Assembly (NCBI GenBank): GCA_031119395.1
Contig: JAVHYA010000002.1
Span: 95,968-159,967 of the forward strand
Direction of reading: 5' to 3'
From: Pseudomonadota bacterium
GTDB lineage: Bacteria > Pseudomonadota > Gammaproteobacteria > Burkholderiales > Burkholderiaceae_C
DNA: 64,000 nt
Under the pieces are notes generated by a model. It did no database searches. It was not told where the DNA came from and worked only from the letters and a program-made list of their open reading frames with translations. A program made the translations under genes and the position numbers. Shown here piece by piece: positions 51,687 through 59,592 of this stretch. The first letter of the stretch is position 1. Every line of letters begins with the position of its first letter.

Positions 51687-52673
51687 TCAGTTCTTGGCCA
51701 GCACGGCCGGGTTCACAGGAGTGAGGGGCTGGCCCTTCACGAGGTAGCCGACCAGGTTGTCGACGGCCAGGTCGGCCATGGCCTTGCGCGTGGGCACCGT
51801 GGCGCTGGCGATGTGCGGCGTGAGCACGACATTCGGCACGGTGAGCAGGTCGGGATGCACCTTGGGCTCGCCCTCGAACACGTCCAGGCCGGCGGCGGCG
51901 ATCCGCCTCTCCTTCAGGGCGAGGGCCAGCGCGGCGTCGTCGACGATGCCGCCGCGCGCGATGTTGATCAGCGTGGCGGTCGGCTTCATGAGCGCGATCT
52001 CGGCCGCGCCGATGGTGTGGTGCGAGGCCGGCGTGTAGGGCACCACGAGCACGACATGGTCGGCCGTCTTCAGCAGTTCCTCCTTGCCCACGTAGCTGGC
52101 CTTGCATTCGGCCTCCAGCGCCGCATCGAGGCGCGAGCGGTTGTGGTAGATCACCTTCATGCCGAAGCCGTGCGCACCGCGCCTGGCGATGCCCTGCCCG
52201 ATGCGCCCCATGCCGATGATGCCCAGCGTGCTGCCATGGATGTCGCTGCCCGAGAACATGTCGTAGGCCCACTTCTGCCACCGGCCGGCCCGCAGAAAGT
52301 GCTCGCTCTCGGCGATGCGCCGCGCCGTGGCCATGAGCAGCGCGAAGCCGAAGTCGGCCGTGGTCTCGGTCAGCACGTCGGGTGCGTTGGTGCCCAGCAC
52401 GCCGCGGGCGGTCATGGCGTCGGTGTCGAAGTTGTTGTAGCCCACGGCCATGTTGGCGCAGATCTTCAGGTCGGGGCAGGCGTCGAGCAGCTCGGCGTCG
52501 ATGCGCTCGCTGCCGGTGGTGAACACGCCCGCCTTGCCCTGCAGCCTCTCGATCAGTCCGGCCTTGCTCCAGGCCTCGTCGGCCTGGTTGGACTCGACCT
52601 CGAAGTGCTGCGCCAGGCGCTCGATGGTTTCGGGAAAGATCGCTCGGGCGACCAGGACCTTGGGCTTGCTCAT
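51687..52673 (-). CDS. ghrB: 2-hydroxyacid dehydrogenase (glyoxylate/hydroxypyruvate reductase, GhrB-like)
   Basis: 328 residues. D-isomer-specific dehydrogenase with Rossmann motif GSTLGIIGMGRIGQGIARRG at about 147-166. The catalytic Arg (INIARGGIVDD), Glu (LDVFEGEP) and His (VVLTPHIASAT) are all in place. Reduces glyoxylate or hydroxypyruvate with NAD(P)H. Third gene of pncB-nhaD-ghrB-rmuC; 10 bp separate it from nhaD. Confidence 0.9.
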   Translation of the reverse strand: MSKPKVLVARAIFPETIERLAQHFEVESNQADEAWSKAGLIERLQGKAGVFTTGSERIDAELLDACPDLKICANMAVGYNNFDTDAMTARGVLGTNAPDVLTETTADFGFALLMATARRIAESEHFLRAGRWQKWAYDMFSGSDIHGSTLGIIGMGRIGQGIARRGAHGFGMKVIYHNRSRLDAALEAECKASYVGKEELLKTADHVVLVVPYTPASHHTIGAAEIALMKPTATLINIARGGIVDDAALALALKERRIAAAGLDVFEGEPKVHPDLLTVPNVVLTPHIASATVPTRKAMADLAVDNLVGYLVKGQPLTPVNPAVLAKN

Positions 52674-52683
52674 GGGCGTGACC

Positions 52684-54096
52684 TCAACGGAAAAAGATGA
52701 ACGTGACCAGCACGAAAAGCGGCAGCAGGATGGCGCCGGACCAGGCCATGTAGCCGAAGAAGCTCGGCATCCTGACGCCGCGGTCCTCGGCGATGGCCTT
52801 GACCATCAGGTTGGGCGCATTGCCGATGTAGCTGTTGGCGCCCATGAACACCGCGCCCGCCGAGATGGCGGCCAGGGTGCTGGCGTAGGTGGTCATGAGC
52901 GCCGCCGGATCGCCGCCGGCGGTGTTGAAGAAGACGAGGTAGGTCGGCGCGTTGTCCAGGAAGGAACTGAGGATGCCCGTGGCCCAGAAATACATCGCCG
53001 GGTCGGGCTGGCCGTCCGGCCGCGTGACCGCGGCGACGATCGCACCGAAGGGCCCGTTCACCCCGGCCTTGAGCATGGCGATGACCGGCACGATCGTGAG
53101 GAAGATGCCGGCGAAGAGCTTCGCCACCTCGGCCATCGGGCCCCAGCCGAACTGGTTGTCGGCATGCACCTGCGGTGCGGTCATCTTCAACGACAGCAGC
53201 GTCACGCCGATCAGGCCGACGTCGCGCACCAGGCCCGGCAGCCCGACCGGCGTGCCGAACACGTCGACGCTCAGGTCGGACTTCCACACGCCGCTCAGCA
53301 GCACCAGCACCACGATGGCCGCCAGCAGCGCGAAGTTGGCGGCGCCTTCGAAGCGGATGCCGCGGGTGTCGGGCGTCGGGTCGACCGGCAGCACGCCTTC
53401 CTTGCGGTAGTAGTGGCGATCGACGACGTAGAACAGCCCCAGCAGCACGGCCAGGCAGAACAGCGTGTCGGGCAGGATGTTGCGCAGCGTCCAGAAGAAG
53501 TCCACGCCCTTGAGGAAGCCCAGGAACAGCGGCGGATCGCCCAGCGGCGTGAGCGAGCCGCCGATGTTCGAGACGATGAAGATGAAGAACACCACGACGT
53601 GCGCCTTGTGCACGCGGTTGTCGTTGGCACGCACCAGCGGCCGGATCAGCAGCATCGAGGCGCCGGTGGTTCCCATGACGCTGGCCAGGGCGGCGCCGAT
53701 GGCGAGCATGGCGGTGTTCAGCCCCGGCGCGCCGTGCAGGTTGCCGCGGATGTGGATGCCGCCGGCCACCGTGAAGAGCGCCGTGAGCAGGATGATGAAG
53801 GGGATGTACTCCGCCACCAGCGCGTGCACCAGTTGCGTGCCGGCCGTGGGCAGGCCGTACAACGCCGCGAAGGGGACCAGGAAAGCCAGCGCCCAGCCCG
53901 CGGCGACCTTGCCGAAGTGGTGGTGCCAGAAGGAAGGCGCCAGCAGCGGCATGAGCGCGATCGACAGCAGGATGCCGGCGAAAGGCACGCCCCACCACGG
54001 CGACAGCCGGGCGCCGTCGAACTCGGCGGCATGCGCGAGGCCGGGCAGCAGCGCGGGCAGCAGCAGGCCCGCCAGGAGGCGAAGGGCGGGTTTCAT
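52684..54096 (-). CDS. nhaD: NhaD-type sodium:proton antiporter
   Basis: 470 residues. A signal-like N-terminus (MKPALRLLAGLLLPALLPGL, ending AHAA) is followed by about 12 membrane helices. It has GTTGASMLLIRPLVRANDNR, GGSLTPLGDPPLFLGFLKGV and FLDNAPTYLVFFNTAGGDP, the paired re-entrant loops of the ion transporter superfamily with Asp in GDPPLF and DNAPT. These are NhaD signatures. The start at 54096 gives the normal signal sequence; a longer frame running into pncB is out of frame with that gene and was discarded. Confidence 0.9.
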   Translation of the reverse strand: MKPALRLLAGLLLPALLPGLAHAAEFDGARLSPWWGVPFAGILLSIALMPLLAPSFWHHHFGKVAAGWALAFLVPFAALYGLPTAGTQLVHALVAEYIPFIILLTALFTVAGGIHIRGNLHGAPGLNTAMLAIGAALASVMGTTGASMLLIRPLVRANDNRVHKAHVVVFFIFIVSNIGGSLTPLGDPPLFLGFLKGVDFFWTLRNILPDTLFCLAVLLGLFYVVDRHYYRKEGVLPVDPTPDTRGIRFEGAANFALLAAIVVLVLLSGVWKSDLSVDVFGTPVGLPGLVRDVGLIGVTLLSLKMTAPQVHADNQFGWGPMAEVAKLFAGIFLTIVPVIAMLKAGVNGPFGAIVAAVTRPDGQPDPAMYFWATGILSSFLDNAPTYLVFFNTAGGDPAALMTTYASTLAAISAGAVFMGANSYIGNAPNLMVKAIAEDRGVRMPSFFGYMAWSGAILLPLFVLVTFIFFR

Positions 54097-54140
54097 CGGG
54101 GAGCTCGACGCGGTCAGGAGCAAGGTCGGCAGCCGCATCG

Positions 54141-55355
54141 TCACTCGGCGGGCTGCTCGATCTCGAACACCTGGCGCAGGTAGGCCAGGTATTTCTCGTC
54201 TTCGCACATGTTCTTGGCCGGTGAATCCGACAGCTTGGCCACCGGCTGGTCGTTGCAGCGGACCATCTTGATGACGATCTGCAGCGGCTCGTAGCCCAGG
54301 TCGTTGGTGAGGTTGGTGCCGATGCCGAAGGCCAGCTGGCAGCGTCCGCGGAACTGCTGGTAGAGCTCGATGGTGCGCGGCACCGTGAGGCTGTCGCTGA
54401 AGATCAGCGTCTTGGTCTTCGGGTCGACGCGGTTGGCGATGTAGTGCGCGATCATGCGTTCGCCCCAGTTGAAGGGGTCGCCGCTGTCGTGGCGCGAGCC
54501 GTCGAAGAGCTTGCAGAAGTACAGGTCGAAATCGCGCAGGAAGGCGCTCATGCCGTACACGTCCGACAGCGCGATGCCCAGGTCGCCGCGGTATTCGCGC
54601 GCCCACATCTCGAAGCCGAAGATCTGGCTGTCGCGCAGGCGCGGACCCAGCGCCTGGCAGGCCTGCAGGTACTCGTGGGCCATGGTGCCCAGCGGGATGA
54701 GGCCCAGCTTCATCGCATAGAGCACGTTGCTGGTGCCCGCGAACTGCGGCTGCGCAGCGGCGCCGGGCACCGGGCGCGGCGTCACGGCGCCGAGCTGGCT
54801 GGCGAGCGTGCGCAGCACCTCTTCGTGCCACTGGGTGGAGAAGCGCCGGCGCGTGCCGTAGTCGGCGATCTTCAGGTCGGACAGGCCGTCGGCCTGCAGC
54901 AGCGCGATCTTCTCGTCGAGCCGGCGACGGCCTTCGGCGAAGTCGGGCCGGCGCTGGGTGTTGCGGAAGTACACCTCGTTGACGATGGCCAGCACCGGGA
55001 TCTCGAACAGGATCGTGTGCAGCCAGGGACCGCGGATGCTGATGTCGAGTTCGCCCGTGTCCTTGGGCGTGATGTCGATGTACTTCTCGTTGAGCTGGAA
55101 GAGGCCGAGGAAGTCGACGAAGTCGCTCTTGATGAAGCGCATGGAGCGCAGGTAGGCGAGCTCGGGCTCCTTGAACTTCAGCGAGCACAGTGCGCGCACC
55201 TCCTCGCGGATCTCGTTGGCGAACTGCGCCAGGTCGACGCCCGGGTTGCGGCACTTGAAGCGGTACTCGACGCGCGCCCCGGGAAAGTGGTGCAGCACCA
55301 CCTGCATCATCGTGAACTTGTACAGATCGGTGTCGAGAAGGCTCTGGATGATCAT
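54141..55355 (-). CDS. pncB: Nicotinate phosphoribosyltransferase
   Basis: 404 residues. Makes nicotinate mononucleotide from nicotinate and PRPP with ATP, for NAD salvage. [20 protein letters not shown] at the N-terminus, [40 protein letters not shown] with HEY, and [19 protein letters not shown] (part of the PRPP site, catalytic His in the loop) are all typical. Start at 55355 ([12 protein letters not shown]). First gene of the pncB-nhaD-ghrB-rmuC run. Confidence 0.96.
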   Translation of the reverse strand: MIIQSLLDTDLYKFTMMQVVLHHFPGARVEYRFKCRNPGVDLAQFANEIREEVRALCSLKFKEPELAYLRSMRFIKSDFVDFLGLFQLNEKYIDITPKDTGELDISIRGPWLHTILFEIPVLAIVNEVYFRNTQRRPDFAEGRRRLDEKIALLQADGLSDLKIADYGTRRRFSTQWHEEVLRTLASQLGAVTPRPVPGAAAQPQFAGTSNVLYAMKLGLIPLGTMAHEYLQACQALGPRLRDSQIFGFEMWAREYRGDLGIALSDVYGMSAFLRDFDLYFCKLFDGSRHDSGDPFNWGERMIAHYIANRVDPKTKTLIFSDSLTVPRTIELYQQFRGRCQLAFGIGTNLTNDLGYEPLQIVIKMVRCNDQPVAKLSDSPAKNMCEDEKYLAYLRQVFEIEQPAE

Positions 55356-55564
55356 GGTGCGCGCGGGGGCCGCTTGTCTCGGCGGCACGGGGGGTTCAGG
55401 AGAGGGGGGACAGGGGTGTGCGACCGATTATCACGGGCCCCGTCGGCCTCTGCCTACGGGGCGTCCCCGGAGCGTCCTACCACCCGGAACGAGGGGGTGC
55501 CGGACAGTGCGTGCACGGCGGCGCCGCAGACCGCCGGACACCTGTTCAAGCAAAGGAGTGCGTC

Positions 55565-55798
55565 ATGAACAAAGACACCATCGAAGGCAACTGGAAACAG
55601 CTCAAGGGCAAGGTCAAGGAGCAGTGGGGCAAGCTGACCGACGACGACTTCGACGTCATCGCCGGCAAGCGCGACCAGCTGCTGGGCCGCATCCAGGAAC
55701 GTCACGGCATCACCAAGGACGAGGCCGAGAAGCAGGTCAAGGCATGGGAGAGCGCCGAAGGCCGCACGCCTGCCGCCCTGTGGTTCGAGAAGTACTGA
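55565..55798 (+). CDS. CsbD family stress-response protein
   Basis: 77 residues, CsbD/YjbJ type. It opens MNKDTIEGNWKQLKGKVKEQ and continues WGKLTDDDFDVIAGKRDQLL, the full domain. Members are small, hydrophilic, general-stress-induced proteins of unknown mechanism. SD AAAGGAG at 55551-55557 precedes the ATG at the usual spacing. It lies 76 bp before another small stress-like gene. Confidence 0.93.
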   Translation: MNKDTIEGNWKQLKGKVKEQWGKLTDDDFDVIAGKRDQLLGRIQERHGITKDEAEKQVKAWESAEGRTPAALWFEKY

Positions 55799-55874
55799 GC
55801 ACGCTGCCGGTACCCATCACCCCGCTCCATCCATCCCCCCCGAACACCACCAAGAACCTCAGGAGATCCAAACC

Positions 55875-56276
55875 ATGAAAAAGCACCTGTTGATGATGGC
55901 CATCGCGTCCACCTGCTTCATCGGCGTCCACGCCAGCGCCATGACCAGCGACGAGTACAAGGCCGGCAAGGACAAGATCGAAGCCGACTACAAGGCTGCC
56001 AAGGCCCAGTGCGACACGCTCAAGGACAATGCCAAGGACGTGTGCGAGAAGGAAGCCAAGGGCAAGGAGAACGTTGCCAAGGCCGAGCTGGAGCAGCAGT
56101 ACAAGCCCAGCGCCTCGCACCAGCGCAAGGTCGCCGAGGAAAAGGTGAAGGCCGACTATGAAGTCGCCAAGGAAAAGTGCGACGACATGAAGGGCGACGC
56201 CAAGAACGCGTGCGTCAAGGAAGCCAAGGCCATGGAAGCCAAGGGCAAGGCCGACATCAAGGCCATGAAGATGTAA
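55875..56276 (+). CDS. Small secreted Lys-rich protein with two Cys-pair repeats
   Basis: 133 residues with an N-terminal signal peptide (about 1-22, ending ASA). The mature part is almost wholly helical and charged, with two similar units: ADYKAAKAQCDTLKDNAKDV then CEKEAKG (about 37-63), and ADYEVAKEKCDDMKGDAKNA then CVKEAKA (about 94-120). Each has Cys-x10-Cys, placing both cysteines on one helix face. Probably periplasmic; similar unnamed proteins are common in Burkholderiales. It follows the CsbD gene by 76 bp, so they are likely co-expressed under stress. A terminator follows. Confidence 0.8.
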   Translation: MKKHLLMMAIASTCFIGVHASAMTSDEYKAGKDKIEADYKAAKAQCDTLKDNAKDVCEKEAKGKENVAKAELEQQYKPSASHQRKVAEEKVKADYEVAKEKCDDMKGDAKNACVKEAKAMEAKGKADIKAMKM

Positions 56277-56298
56277 TGAGGCCTTGGGCCTTCATCTG

Positions 56299-56324
56299 AA
56301 CGGCGCCTTCGGGCGCCGTTTTTC
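56299..56324 (+). terminator. Rho-independent terminator after the Cys-repeat protein gene
   Basis: Arms AACGGCGCC (56299-56307) and GGCGCCGTT (56312-56320), TTCG loop, TTTTT tail. Confidence 0.85.
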
Positions 56325-56329
56325 GTGGC

Positions 56330-56779
56330 TCAGCCTTCCGCGCTCGCCTGGAGCGGGCCGATCACGCGCAGCAGGGCCTCGGGCAAGTGCACCGGCCGCT
56401 GGCTCGCGCGATCGACGTAGACATGGACGAAGTGGCCCTGGGCGGCGGCGGTGGGCGCCCCCTGCGCGAACAGCCCGATCTCGTAGCGCACGCTCGAGCT
56501 GCCCACGTGGGCCACGCGGATGCCCGCCTCCACCGTCTGGGGAAAGGCCAGCGGCGCGAAGTAGTTGCACTGCGTCTCGACCACGAAGCCGATCGTGGTG
56601 CCCTGGTGGATGTCGAGCGCCCCTTCCTCGATCAACAGGGCATTCACCGCCGTGTCGAACCAGCTGTAGTAGACGACGTTGTTGACGTGGCCGTAGAGGT
56701 CGTTGTCCATCCAGCGGGTGGGGATCGCACGGAAGGCGCGATAGCTGCTGCGGGGCTGAGGCGAAGGGCGGCTGCTCAT
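56330..56779 (-). CDS. Acyl-CoA thioesterase (4HBT hot-dog, YbgC/FadM-like)
   Basis: 149 residues. Single hot-dog domain. RWMDNDLYGHVNNVVYYSWF contains the catalytic Asp and the GHVNN signature. It continues with ALLIEEGALDIHQGTTIGFV, ETQCNYFAPLAFPQTVEAGI and VRYEIGLFAQG. Hydrolyses acyl-CoA thioesters; chain length not predictable. Divergent from the phasin gene, so both may share the 239-bp control region, although no promoter for this gene is obvious. Confidence 0.9.
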   Translation of the reverse strand: MSSRPSPQPRSSYRAFRAIPTRWMDNDLYGHVNNVVYYSWFDTAVNALLIEEGALDIHQGTTIGFVVETQCNYFAPLAFPQTVEAGIRVAHVGSSSVRYEIGLFAQGAPTAAAQGHFVHVYVDRASQRPVHLPEALLRVIGPLQASAEG

Positions 56780-56892
56780 GGTGGGGCGGCATTCTGCCAG
56801 CGCCGACCGGCAGCCCCTGTCCCGGCCGAGCGCCCTCCTCCCCGGCGCCGCGCCGCCAGCCGGAAACGCCGAGTTAGGTGGCGGTCCCTAAA

Positions 56893-56911
56893 TTTGCTGC
56901 ATCGCAGCAAA
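56893..56911. promoter_or_regulatory. PhaR-type operator 1 upstream of the phasin promoter
   Basis: TTTGCTGC-ATC-GCAGCAAA, a perfect 8-bp inverted repeat with core CTGC-N3-GCAG. It lies 6 bp upstream of the -35 and heads a 22-bp direct repeat found again 60 bp downstream. Confidence 0.6.
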
Positions 56912-56917
56912 AAGAGC

Positions 56918-56946
56918 TTGAACCGGACCCGCGGCGCTGCCATACT
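56918..56946 (+). promoter_or_regulatory. Phasin gene promoter
   Basis: -35 TTGAAC (56918-56923), 17-bp spacer, -10 CATACT (56941-56946), 72 bp upstream of the ATG. Confidence 0.65.
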
Positions 56947-56953
56947 TCGATCC

Positions 56954-56976
56954 ATGCTGCACCGCAACAAAAAGAG
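56954..56976. promoter_or_regulatory. PhaR-type operator 2 at the phasin transcription start
   Basis: CTGC-ACC-GCAA (56957-56967), one mismatch from operator 1. The shared GCTGCAYCGCARCAAAAAGA plus GC direct repeat is exactly 60 bp downstream of the first copy. Located just after the -10. Confidence 0.55.
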
Positions 56977-57018
56977 CAGCGACCGGTCATCCCACCCACT
57001 TCATTTCTGGAGATCCCC

Positions 57019-57570
57019 ATGGCACTCACCGCTGACCAACTGATCGCTGCCCACAAGGCCAACGTCGAAGCCCTCTTCGGCCTCACCACCAAGGCGTTCG
57101 AAGGCGTCGAGAAAATCGTCGAACTGAACGTGCAAGCCTCCAAGGCTGCCCTGAGCGAAGCCGCCGGCACGACGCAAGCGCTGCTGAGCGCCAAGGACGC
57201 GCAGGAACTGCTGACGCTGCAGGCCAGCCTGATGCAGCCCATCGCCGAGAAGACCGCTGCCTACAGCCGTCACCTGTACGAGATCGCCCAGGGCACCAGC
57301 GCCGAGTTCACCAAGGCCTTCGAAGCCAAGGCGTCCGAAGCCCAGCAAGCCTTCGTCGGCCTGGTCGACAGCGCTGCCAAGAACGCTCCCGCCGGCTCCG
57401 AAACCGCCGTCGCCATGATGAAGAGCGCCGTGGCCGCCGCCAACAACGCGTTCGAGTCGGTGCAGAAGGCCGTCAAGCAAGCCAGCGACGTCGCCGAAGC
57501 CAACTTCAACGCGGTGTCGGCCCAGGCCGTGAACGCCGCCAAGACCGCCACCGCCAAGGCCAAGCGCTGA
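57019..57570 (+). CDS. Phasin family protein (PHB granule-associated)
   Basis: 183 residues, helical, Ala-rich phasin-2 domain. It begins [20 protein letters not shown] with [20 protein letters not shown], then [20 protein letters not shown], and ends in a KTATAKAKR basic tail as PhaP proteins do. It coats polyhydroxybutyrate granules and sets their size and number. SD CTGGAG before the ATG. Control by a PhaR-type repressor is suggested by the paired operators around its promoter. Confidence 0.95.
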   Translation: MALTADQLIAAHKANVEALFGLTTKAFEGVEKIVELNVQASKAALSEAAGTTQALLSAKDAQELLTLQASLMQPIAEKTAAYSRHLYEIAQGTSAEFTKAFEAKASEAQQAFVGLVDSAAKNAPAGSETAVAMMKSAVAAANNAFESVQKAVKQASDVAEANFNAVSAQAVNAAKTATAKAKR

Positions 57571-57671
57571 TCGCCTGCCGGGCCCGGTGGCCCGGCCGCG
57601 AATCGATCCGGGTGTCGCGCTCGCTCGCACACCCTGCAAGTTGTCTCCTTGGGTTCCTCGGGACCCAATTC

Positions 57672-57702
57672 AGGCCCCGTCATCGCGACGGGGCCTTTTT
57701 TT
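57672..57702 (+). terminator. Terminator after the phasin gene
   Basis: Arms GGCCCCGTC (57673-57681) and GACGGGGCC (57687-57695), loop ATCGC, then seven T residues. Confidence 0.87.
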
Positions 57703-57759
57703 CGTCCGGGCGGCCCCGCCTATCATTGGCGGCTTCCCATTCACAGAGAGACACGCAGC

Positions 57760-58518
57760 ATGCAGATCGCGGGCAAGGTTTTCATCGTCACGGGCGGCGC
57801 TTCGGGGCTGGGTGAGGGCACGGCCCGCATGCTGGCCGAACACGGCGGCAAGGTCGTGATCGCCGACATGCAGGCCGACAAGGGCGAGGCGGTCGCCAAG
57901 GAGATCGGCGGCGTGTTCGTCAAGTGCGACGTGAGCCAGGAAGCCGACGGCCAGGCCGCCGTGGCCGCCGCGCTGAAATTGGGCAAGCTGGTCGGCCTGG
58001 TCAACTGCGCCGGCATCGCACCGGCCGAGAAGACGGTGGGCAAGAACGGCCCGCACGCGCTGGCCGTGTTCAGCAAGACCGTGACGGTCAACCTGATCGG
58101 CAGCTTCAACATGATCCGCCTGGCCGCCGACGCCATGGCCAAGAACGAGCCCGAGTCCACCGGCGAACGCGGCGTGCTCATCAGCACCGCCTCGGTCGCG
58201 GCCTACGACGGCCAGATCGGCCAGGCCGCGTACAGCGCCAGCAAGGGCGGCGTGGTGGGCATGACGCTGCCGATCGCGCGCGACCTGGCACGCAACGGCA
58301 TCCGCAACATGACCATCGCGCCCGGCATCTTCGGCACGCCCATGCTCTTCGGCATGCCGCAGGAGGTGCAGGACGCGCTGGCCGCCAGCGTGCCCTTCCC
58401 GTCGCGACTGGGCACGCCGCAGGACTACGCCAAGCTGGCCAGGCACATCATCGAGAACGACATGCTCAACGGCGAGGTGATCCGCCTGGACGGCGCGATC
58501 CGCCTCGCACCGCGCTGA
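57760..58518 (+). CDS. SDR family 3-hydroxyacyl-CoA dehydrogenase-like protein
   Basis: 252 residues. Classical short-chain dehydrogenase: cofactor motif [12 protein letters not shown] (about 11-22), [13 protein letters not shown] near 80, catalytic Ser-Tyr-Lys as [20 protein letters not shown] followed by SKGG. The Tyr-x3-Lys is YSASK. The [20 protein letters not shown] and [20 protein letters not shown] stretches match the type II 3-hydroxyacyl-CoA dehydrogenase (HSD17B10-like) group involved in beta-oxidation of branched or short acyl-CoA. Its own transcription unit follows the phasin terminator. Confidence 0.9.
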   Translation: MQIAGKVFIVTGGASGLGEGTARMLAEHGGKVVIADMQADKGEAVAKEIGGVFVKCDVSQEADGQAAVAAALKLGKLVGLVNCAGIAPAEKTVGKNGPHALAVFSKTVTVNLIGSFNMIRLAADAMAKNEPESTGERGVLISTASVAAYDGQIGQAAYSASKGGVVGMTLPIARDLARNGIRNMTIAPGIFGTPMLFGMPQEVQDALAASVPFPSRLGTPQDYAKLARHIIENDMLNGEVIRLDGAIRLAPR

Positions 58519-58535
58519 GCCCCGGCCGGCCGATT

Positions 58536-58590
58536 GCTACGTTTTTGATAGCTGCCGGCGCCCGCCCCGTGGGCGCTAGAGGGCTTTTTT
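58536..58590 (+). repeat. Dispersed GCTA-hairpin repeat, copy 10, overlapping the yihY stop codon
   Basis: GCTACGTTTTTGATAGCTGC, then CGGCGCCCGCCCCGTGGGCGC and TAGAGGGCTTTTTT. The last four residues and the stop of the convergent yihY-like gene (58576-58590) are read from it on the minus strand. Confidence 0.85.
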
Positions 58591-59493
58591 GCTCAGAAAC
58601 GCACGGCGCTCCAGGCGCTCGTGCCGGGCGATGACCTGGGCGCCGAAGAGCACCAGCGTGGCCGCGATCTCCAGGCTCAGCAGCACCACGATGGCGGTGG
58701 TCAGCGAGCCGTAGACCACGTTGACCTGCGACAGGGTCGAGAAGTACCACACCAGCACGCGGCGCGTGAGCTCCCACAGCAGCGCCGCCGTCACGCCACC
58801 GATCAGCGCATGCCGGAACGACAGGCGCCCGACCGGCATCACGAGGTAGAGCGACGTGAGCATGAAGATCTCGCCCGCCAGCCCCACCAGGTACAGCAGC
58901 ACGCCGGACACCCCGCTGAGCGACCAGCTGCGCCCGAACAGGTCGACCTGCTCCTGCCCGATCAGCTGCAGCGCTCCCGACACCAGCGTGACCAGCAGCA
59001 GCCCGAAGCACAGGCACAGGATGTAGAGGTAGGGCATCACCGCCGACACCAGCATGTGGCGCCCGTGCGTCGCCTTGCGGTGGTGGAAGATCACGGCCAT
59101 CGCGCTCTCGAGCACCGTGAAGGCCAGGGAGCTGAAGAAGATCATGGTCACCAGCAGCACCGGGCCCATGAGGTCGCGGTGGTCGAGGAAGTTGGCCAGC
59201 TCGTGGACCACGGCGCCCGACTGGCCCGGCAGCAGCCAGCCCAGGTAGCGGCCGATGGTGGACAGCAGCAGGTCCTGCGGCAGCACGTGCGACAGCACGA
59301 TCACCGACAGGATCAGCAGCGGCACGATCGACAGCAGCGCGTAGTAGGCCACCGCGCCGGCCAGCAGCAGCCCCTGGTTGGCCCGGAATTCCTTGAGCGC
59401 CTGCCACATGAAGCCCGGCGGGTTGCGCCAGAGCGTGGCCCCGTCCGCGGCGGCGGGCGGGGGCGCGTCGGTGGGCAGCACGGGCTCGGGCAT
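58576..59493 (-). CDS. YihY/BrkB family inner-membrane protein
   Basis: 305 residues with six predicted transmembrane helices. A Pro/Ala-rich cytosolic N-terminus precedes the family signature AYYALLSIVPLLILSVIVLS. FFSSLAFTVLESAMAVIFHH and WELTRRVLVWYFSTLSQVNV, then VYGSLTTAIVVLLSLEIAAT, complete it. Long misnamed ribonuclease BN; true function unknown. The final residues KKAL and the stop codon derive from repeat copy 10. Divergent from dnaG; the start at 59493 is about 100 bp from dnaG. Confidence 0.9.
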   Translation of the reverse strand: MPEPVLPTDAPPPAAADGATLWRNPPGFMWQALKEFRANQGLLLAGAVAYYALLSIVPLLILSVIVLSHVLPQDLLLSTIGRYLGWLLPGQSGAVVHELANFLDHRDLMGPVLLVTMIFFSSLAFTVLESAMAVIFHHRKATHGRHMLVSAVMPYLYILCLCFGLLLVTLVSGALQLIGQEQVDLFGRSWSLSGVSGVLLYLVGLAGEIFMLTSLYLVMPVGRLSFRHALIGGVTAALLWELTRRVLVWYFSTLSQVNVVYGSLTTAIVVLLSLEIAATLVLFGAQVIARHERLERRAFLSKKAL

Positions 59494-59592
59494 GGTGTGG
59501 CGGCAGTATGCCGTCGGGCGGACGCACGGCGGCGTAGGAAAGGCTTGCGTATCATCGGCCGCTCCCTCCCCGCCTGCCTTCTGCGCGCCGCC

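Noticed and set aside
52684..55254. 856-codon minus-strand frame spanning nhaD and pncB
   Set aside because: Only the part from 54096 is NhaD; the rest is pncB in another frame. A start at 54096 gives a proper signal sequence.
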